A stretch of 64,000 nucleotides of DNA from Rebecca billardiae RCC1528. Taxonomy: Eukaryota > Haptophyta. Position numbers and translations under genes: made by a program. How positions within the stretch are numbered: position 1 is the stretch's first letter; each line of letters begins with the position of its first letter. Below the pieces are notes generated by a model. That model did no database searches, was not told where the DNA came from, and saw only the letters and a program-made list of their open reading frames with translations. Where the stretch lies: positions 806,001 to 870,000 of the forward strand of contig OZ251251.1 in assembly GCA_965240325.2 (NCBI GenBank), given 5' to 3'. Below are positions 58,561 to 64,000 of the stretch, in pieces.

Positions 58561-59886
58561 ATGCCGACGACCCGGACGAAGCTCCTCGCCGGCGCGAGCG
58601 CCGGCCTCGCGGTGCTCGGTGCGGTCGTCTTCCTGGCGGTCTCGCTGAGCGCTGGCCCGTCCGGCTCGACGCCCCCCGCCTCGCTGATGGAGCACCCCGC
58701 CACCGGCCCGAGCGCCAAGCCGTACGCGCTCGACTTCCACAGCTGCCCGGAGACCAACCCGATGCGCGCGGTGAACACGTACACGGTGCTGATGGACGCG
58801 GACGGCGTGGTGATCGACTGGGCACCCTCGGTCCTCCCGTACAAGAAGCAGTCGCTCGCCGTGCTCAACAACTTCAAGGCCGCGCTCCCGGCCGAGGAGA
58901 TTGCCGAGATCATGGAGGCGATGCCCAACATCACTAAGGCGTTCGGCAAGCACTGGGTGGAGGTGGAGCAGATCGCGGCCGCGCTCGGCGTGGACACGTC
59001 GGACGTGGTGATCTCGAACATCGTCTACGAGCTCTCCGGCGGCTGCACCTCCATCGTCGCCAACGGCCCCGGCGACTCGATCATCCACGGGCGCAACCTC
59101 GACTACGAGACCTTCTCCACGCCGGGCGACCTTGACGGCGGCGCGGACTCGCTGCAGATCCGGCTGGACTTTGCGTACGAGGCGACGGGCGAGGTGGCGT
59201 TCACGTGCGCCACGTACTCGGGCCAGCTCGGCTGCCTCACCGGCATGCGCCGCGGCGCGTTCTCCATCTCGCTCAACAAGCGCTACCTCGACTCGTTCTC
59301 ACTGGACGTGGTGCGCGAGAACTGGCGCGCGGCGTTCCCCGGGGGCGGGTGGGCGTACAGCCTGTTCATCCGCGAGCTGCTCACGACGGGGACGAACTAC
59401 AGCGCCGCGCTCGAGTCGGTCAAGACGCAGAAGTTCGCCAACACCGCCTACCTCACGCTCGGCGGCGTGCACCGCGACGAGGGCGCTGTCGTCTTCTGCG
59501 CGCGCACGCCAAACGTCTCGGTGGCGCACACGATCGGCGCGCCCGACGTCGAGCCGCTGGGCGCGTACCCGTGCCTGAAGGAGTACTGCCTCGTGACGAA
59601 CCAGGACACGCTCGAGCTCGCGCTGCACCCCGCGTACCCCGGCCCGCCCCAGCTCGAGCACTGGGGCCGCATCTGCTTCTTCCGCATCCGCGGCGGCCAG
59701 TTCAACGTACAGCAGCTCATCGACACGGGCACGCTCAGCGTCGCGACGATGATGAGCGACGTGATGACGCAGTGCCCGTCGCAGGTGGCCAACGCGAACG
59801 CGCCGACCATCCTCACCGCGGTGATGTCGGCGAAGACGGGCTACTTCGACATGATGGTCCCCACGCTCGAGTACGCGTACGCCTGA
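58561..59886 (+). CDS. Acid ceramidase / N-acylethanolamine acid amidase family hydrolase
   Basis: A single exon encodes 441 residues. Residues ~10-32 are a signal peptide or anchor (AGLAVLGAVVFLAVSLSAG). The catalytic N-terminal-nucleophile Cys is Cys162 in GGCTSIVANGPGDSIIHGRNLDYE, the family hallmark (CTSIVA...HGRN(L/M)D(Y/F)). Downstream conserved elements follow: VAFTCATYSGQLGCLTGMRRG (as in the A-x-x-F-x-G-x-x-G-x-x-T-G of ceramidase), FSISLNKRY, FIRELLTT, AYLTLGGV, EGAVVFCART and LVTNQD. Family members are lysosomal or secreted, autocleave before the Cys, and split the amide bond of ceramides or N-acylethanolamines. The 161 residues before the Cys would be the alpha chain; length and layout agree with the family. 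Ceramide versus NAE preference is not decidable. Confidence 0.87.
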   Translation: MPTTRTKLLAGASAGLAVLGAVVFLAVSLSAGPSGSTPPASLMEHPATGPSAKPYALDFHSCPETNPMRAVNTYTVLMDADGVVIDWAPSVLPYKKQSLAVLNNFKAALPAEEIAEIMEAMPNITKAFGKHWVEVEQIAAALGVDTSDVVISNIVYELSGGCTSIVANGPGDSIIHGRNLDYETFSTPGDLDGGADSLQIRLDFAYEATGEVAFTCATYSGQLGCLTGMRRGAFSISLNKRYLDSFSLDVVRENWRAAFPGGGWAYSLFIRELLTTGTNYSAALESVKTQKFANTAYLTLGGVHRDEGAVVFCARTPNVSVAHTIGAPDVEPLGAYPCLKEYCLVTNQDTLELALHPAYPGPPQLEHWGRICFFRIRGGQFNVQQLIDTGTLSVATMMSDVMTQCPSQVANANAPTILTAVMSAKTGYFDMMVPTLEYAYA

Positions 59887-60542
59887 GCAGGCTGAGCACC
59901 GTGCCACTCTGTCCGACTCTGAGCACCGCTTGCACTCCCGACGGAGCGCAGCCGCAGGCGCATATCAAGCAGGTATTTATTGTAATAATTAAATAGGAGC
60001 TACGGTCTGCGACTCGGGCCGAGCTGAGTATGAGCCAGCCTGCGCCCCGGCCCCGCGGGCCGCGCCGCGCCGCCTCCGGGACTGCCGGCCTTACTACTGC
60101 CGCGGCGGCGCCGCGGCCCGCCGTTACGGCGGATCACACGTGGGACCTTAGTGGGGCGCGCGCAGGTCTACAACGGCTGCGCTAGCCGCCGAGCCGCGCG
60201 TCAGCGTGCCGGCTGCGGGCTGTCGGCCTCGGTCGTGCGCGCGGCACCGTCCCGGCGGCAGAGTGCGGGCGGCCGGCTGCGCACCCGTGCTGCGCCAGCT
60301 GGCGCTGCTCGGGACGCGGGTCCGGGACAGCAAAAAAAAAGGTCGGCCCAGGTGGGTATTTGAATATATTGGCCAAAAAAACCAATTCGCCTATTCATCA
60401 GCGCTCATCAGCCATCACTCATTCGCATAGGACGAGCGCCTTTGAATACTGATCGCCCCGAGCAGCGCACGGCGGCGGCGACCGCAGGAGCGAGCCCCGC
60501 GCGCCGCGCACTCCGTCGACTCGCTGGGCGGCGCCCGGGCTG
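59887..60542. other. Intergenic region, no gene recognised
   Basis: About 650 bp. The first ~110 bp contain an A/T-rich stretch (TATTTATTGTAATAATTAAA, ~59972) suited to the 3' end of the amidase transcript. The last ~250 bp, with an A9 run near 60332, precede the next start codon. Confidence 0.45.
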
Positions 60543-61708
60543 ATGCCGATCCCGCCGCCGGCCGCGAGGGTCGCTGGCGCCCGGCGCACGCCCGCGCCCG
60601 CGCCCACCGCCGCCGCTCGGCGCGACTCGCCCGCGCGCGCGCGCCCGCTGCACGCGGCGCCGCGGCCGCACTCGCCGCCGCCGGCCGCGCGGCTCGCCAA
60701 CGGCGGCGGCGGCGGTGGCGTCAGCGGCGGCGGCGGCGCGGACGCCGAGGCGCGCGAGCAGCTGCGGCTACTCAAGCTCGAGCTCGCCGAGCGCGACCGC
60801 CAGATTCGCGCGCTCACCGCCGCGCTCGACGCGAGAGGCGGCGCGCCGGCCGCGCACGCGCCGCCGCGCGCGCGCGCCGCCTCCGCCGGCCGCACCGGCC
60901 GCTCCGGCGCCGTGTGCCCGCACTGCGGGCAGCCGCTCGGGCAGCACGCGGTGGCGCATGGTCTGTCCAACGGCGTCGACGCGCACGAGCCGCCGCGCGT
61001 CCGCCCCGGCGCGGGCGCGCCCGGCGGCGCCGCCGACGCGGCCGCGGCGCGGCGGCGCGCGCCCACGCCGCCCGCGCGCGCGCGCGCCGCGGCCGCCGCG
61101 CCGCCGCGCCGGCCGAGCCCGGCGCCCCGGACGGTGATCGACCTCGCGGCGCGGCCGGCGAGCGGCGGCCCCGCCCGCCCCGCCACGGCGGGCGCGCCGC
61201 ACGCCGGACGCCGGCCGACGGGCCAGGCCCTGCGGCCGCGGCCGCAGGCCACTCCCATCGGAGGCGGCGGCGGCGGCGCGGCCGCGGCGGCCGCGGCGGC
61301 CGCGGCGGCGGCGGAGGCGCTCGCCGCGACGCCGGGCGGGGTGCAGGCGGTGCTGCTCGTGCAGAGCTGGGCGCGCGGGCTGCTCGCGCGCGCGCGCCGC
61401 CGCGCGCACGCCGCCTCGGCCACGCTGCGCGGCGTCGCGGCCGCCGCCGCGCTCGGCGACGGCGGCGGCGCGGACGACGGCGGCGGCGGCGGCGGCGGCT
61501 CGCGCCGCGGCTCGGCTGGCGGCGCGGTGGGCGGCACGGGGCCGGGTGGCGGCGCGGGCGGCGGCGGGAGCCTGCGTGGCAGCCGCCCCGCCTCCGCGCG
61601 ACGCGTCGAGGGCGGGACGGGCCTGGCGGCCGCGGTGCCCCACAGCGCGGGCGCGGGCGCGGCCGCGAATGGCGGCGGCGCGGGCGCTGACGGCTCGCCG
61701 CCGCCGCC

Positions 61709-61741
<33 letters not shown>

Positions 61742-62746
61742 CGCGGCGCACGCGGCGCACGCGCGGCGGCGGCGCTCGTCCGCGACGGGCGAGGCGGTGT
61801 TGCACGCCGCGCGCGTGCAGGCGCGCGCCGCGCGCGCGCCGCGCGTCCGCGCCGCCGTGCCGCTGCGCTGGGCGGCGGCGGCGCGCGGCGGCGGCGGCGG
61901 CGGCGGCGGCGCGGGCGGCGGCGCCGTCAGCCGCGGCGGCGCGGGCGCGGGCGCGGGCGCGGGCGCGCCGCCGGTCGCGTGGTCGGAGCTGGTCGAGCTC
62001 GTGCGCGCGGAGGATCTCGCGGGCGTGGGCGGCGCGTGGCGCGCGCACCCCGGCGCCTCCGCGACCGCGTGCGCGTGCTTCGCCTTCTTCCGAGGGCCGC
62101 TCAGCGCGGCGGCGAGCGAGCCCGGCGGCGGCGGCGAGCGCGTTGCGCTGCTCAAGCTGGAGTGCGGGAGCTACGAGGCGCTCGGCGAGGTGCTCGCCCT
62201 CGAGCTGTGCGCGGCCATCGGCGCGCACACCCCGCCCGCCCTCCTGCTCGAGCGAGGCAGCGCCGAGTGGGTGGCGTTGGCGCGCGCGCTGCGCGGCGCG
62301 GCGCGCACGCCGCGCGCGGCGCCGCACGGCGGCCGCGCGGCGGTGGGCGGCGGCGGCGGCGGCGGCGGCGGTGGCGTGGGCGGCGATGCGGGCGCGGCGC
62401 CGCCCGGGCTGGAGGGCTCGGACGCGTGCGTGCTGCTCGGCGTGCCCCGCGCCGAGCCGCTCGACTCCGCCGCCTCCATTGCCCTCTGCAAGGCCGCCGC
62501 CGATCCCGCGGCGTTTGCTGCGCGCGCGCTCGGCGGCGCGGCGGCCGCGCTGGTCGCCGATGCTGCGCTGGGCACGGGGCTGCTGCTGCTCGGCGGCGGC
62601 GGCGCGGCGGACGGCGCCGCGCACGCGCTCGTGCTCACGCCCGACGGCGACGTGCTGCTGCCGCTGCTGCCTGTGCCGCGCGCGCCGCACGCGCCGCCGC
62701 CGCCGCCGCCGCCGCCGCCGGGCGCGGGCGGCGGCGGCGGCGCGGC

Positions 62747-62778
<32 letters not shown>

Positions 62779-64000
62779 CGGCGCAGCAGCTGCAGCGGAG
62801 GCGGCAGGAGGTGCTCGCCGCGCTGCTCGGGCCGGACCACGGCGCGGCCGCCGTCGCCGCGATGGACGCGGCCGCCGCCGAGCCGGGCGGCACCGCGGCC
62901 GCCGCCGCCGAGCGCCGCGCGCCGCCCGCCTCGCCGCCCGCCGCCGCCGCCGCCGCCGCGCCCGCCGCCGCCTCTGACGGCGCGGCGTGGGCGTGGGACG
63001 AGGCGCAGCTGGGCCGCGCGCACGACCTGCTCGACGGGCTCGGGCTGGCGTGGCTGCTCGACGTGCGCGCCACGCGCTCGCTCGACGAGCGCCTCGCCGG
63101 CCCGGCGCCCAGCGCGCACGCGGCGCGCGGCGGCGGCGGCGCGCACTCGGCGCGGCGCGCGCGCGGCGCGGGCGGCGGCGCGCGCGGCGGCGGCGGCGGC
63201 GGCGCGGAGGGCGTGAGCGCGGCGGCGGCGCGCCGGCTGAGCAGCGACGCGGGCGGCCGCGTGCGCGCCTCCCTCGCCGCCTTCCTCGCCGCCGCCGCGC
63301 GCGCCGTCGCCGCCGCCGCCGCCGCGCGCCGCGCGCTGCTGCCGCTGCGCGCCGCGCTGGCCCTCGCCTTTGACCAGACGCGCGCCGAGCTCAAGCCGGG
63401 GCAGCAGGGCGCGGCGGGCGCGGCGGGCGGCGGCGGCGCGCTCGGCGGCGCGAAGGCGGCGGCGCTCGACGCGGCGCGCGCGCGCGTCTCCGCGCTGCTC
63501 GCCGGCGCGGCGGGCGGCGCCGCCGCGGGCGCGACGCGCGAGGGGGCCGCCGCGCGCGCCGCCTCGGCCGCCGCCGCCGCCGCCGCCGGCGCGGCGGCCG
63601 CGGGCGGCGCGGCGCCGCCCTCAGGGCTCGTGGGCGCGGCGCGCCGGCCTGGCTCGGCGGGCGGCTCGCGCCGCGGCTCGCTCGGCGCCGAGCTCGACGC
63701 GGACGAGCGCTGGGCGCTCGCCGAGCTCTCGCGCGCCGTGCGCTCGCGCGTCGCCACCGCCGACGCCGCGGTGGCGCGCGCCGCGCAGCACGCCGGCCTT
63801 GGCGCGCTGCCGAGGCTCGGGCGCGGCGGCGCGGGTGCGGCGGGTGCGGCGGCGCCCGTGCTGCCGTGGGGCGAGGTGCTGCGCGGCTGGGCGGAGCTGC
63901 GCGTGCGGCTCGACACGGCGGGCGCCGCGCTCGCGGGGCTCACGCCGCCGCCGCCGGGCGGCGGCGGCGGCACGGCGCGCGGCGGCGCGGCGCGCGCCGC
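60543..64000 (+). CDS. Large Ala/Gly-rich protein with coiled coil, IQ motif and possible actin-fragmin-kinase-like domain (3' partial)
   Basis: The frame opens at the ATG at 60543 and stays open to the window end (1152 codons, no stop). Residues ~63-90 form a short coiled coil (AREQLRLLKLELAERDRQIR, ALTAAL). VCPHCGQPLGQH near residue 125 holds a CxxC. An IQ-type calmodulin-binding motif, VLLVQSWARGLLARARRRA, is near residue 270. Ten Gln (390-399) follow. From ~478 (VAWSELVELVRAEDLAGVGG ... ERVALLKLECGSYEALGEVL ... ELCAAIGAHTPPALLLERG) the pattern of a Lys strand, Glu helix and Pro-containing strand recalls the atypical kinase fold of actin-fragmin kinase. It is interrupted by Gly runs and the Asn-Asp loop is not clear. 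I regard that domain as tentative. The C-terminal part seen is helical (ALAFDQTRAELKPGQQG). Confidence 0.55.
61710..61739 (+). repeat. (CAG)10 tract coding polyglutamine
   Basis: Ten CAG codons in frame (residues 390-399) directly after a Pro run in the IQ-motif protein. Confidence 0.95.

Overview
The window is nuclear DNA from a very GC-rich eukaryote, most likely a unicellular alga and probably a haptophyte. This is inference from four things: G/C-saturated third codon positions; short introns of almost pure alternating GC that open with GTGCG and close with CAG; huge Ala/Gly/Pro low-complexity insertions inside conserved domains; and (SPPP)n secreted proteins beside a plant-type MAPK phosphatase and a TTAGGG-type telomere motif. 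A pelagophyte, dinoflagellate or chlorarachniophyte is not excluded. There is no operon logic; the genes are individual eukaryotic transcription units.

Layout. 0-7.3 kb: the 3' end of an ABCC transporter with a (CAG)27 tract, an AT-rich region with a tandem duplication, and a three-exon organellar-type 5'-3' exonuclease. 7.3-11.4 kb: two near-identical inverted copies of a 1.7 kb terminal-inverted-repeat element facing each other across an (AT)n array. 13-30 kb: the gene-dense part, with a Pro-rich LamG surface protein, a beta-barrel protein with one intron, a roadblock dynein light chain, a very large PP2C phosphatase, a membrane-anchored unknown, a free-standing tRNA-synthetase-type anticodon-binding-domain protein and a Trp-repeat (Sfi1-like) protein. 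30.1-35.7 kb: a 5.6 kb structure with ~620 bp terminal inverted repeats enclosing 214 bp satellite arrays in both orientations. 35.7-47.8 kb: an SLC25 carrier resembling the SAM transporter, an interstitial telomere tract, a TLC-like membrane protein and an eight-exon gene that joins a Pin1-type prolyl isomerase to an MKP1-type dual-specificity phosphatase and a gelsolin-like domain. 48-51 kb: gene-poor, with a candidate 2.6 kb TIR element and a decaying gene. 51-64 kb: a thioredoxin-like protein, a small secreted protein, a membrane-anchored protein with long amphipathic repeats, a small basic protein, an acid-ceramidase/NAAA-type amidase and the 5' part of a large IQ-motif protein running off the end.

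The strongest candidate for something new is the parvulin-MKP-gelsolin fusion at 39.3-47.8 kb. All seven proposed introns keep the reading frame and rebuild the active sites. Next are the two palindromic mobile structures, one of which ends 66 bp before the start codon of the carrier gene.
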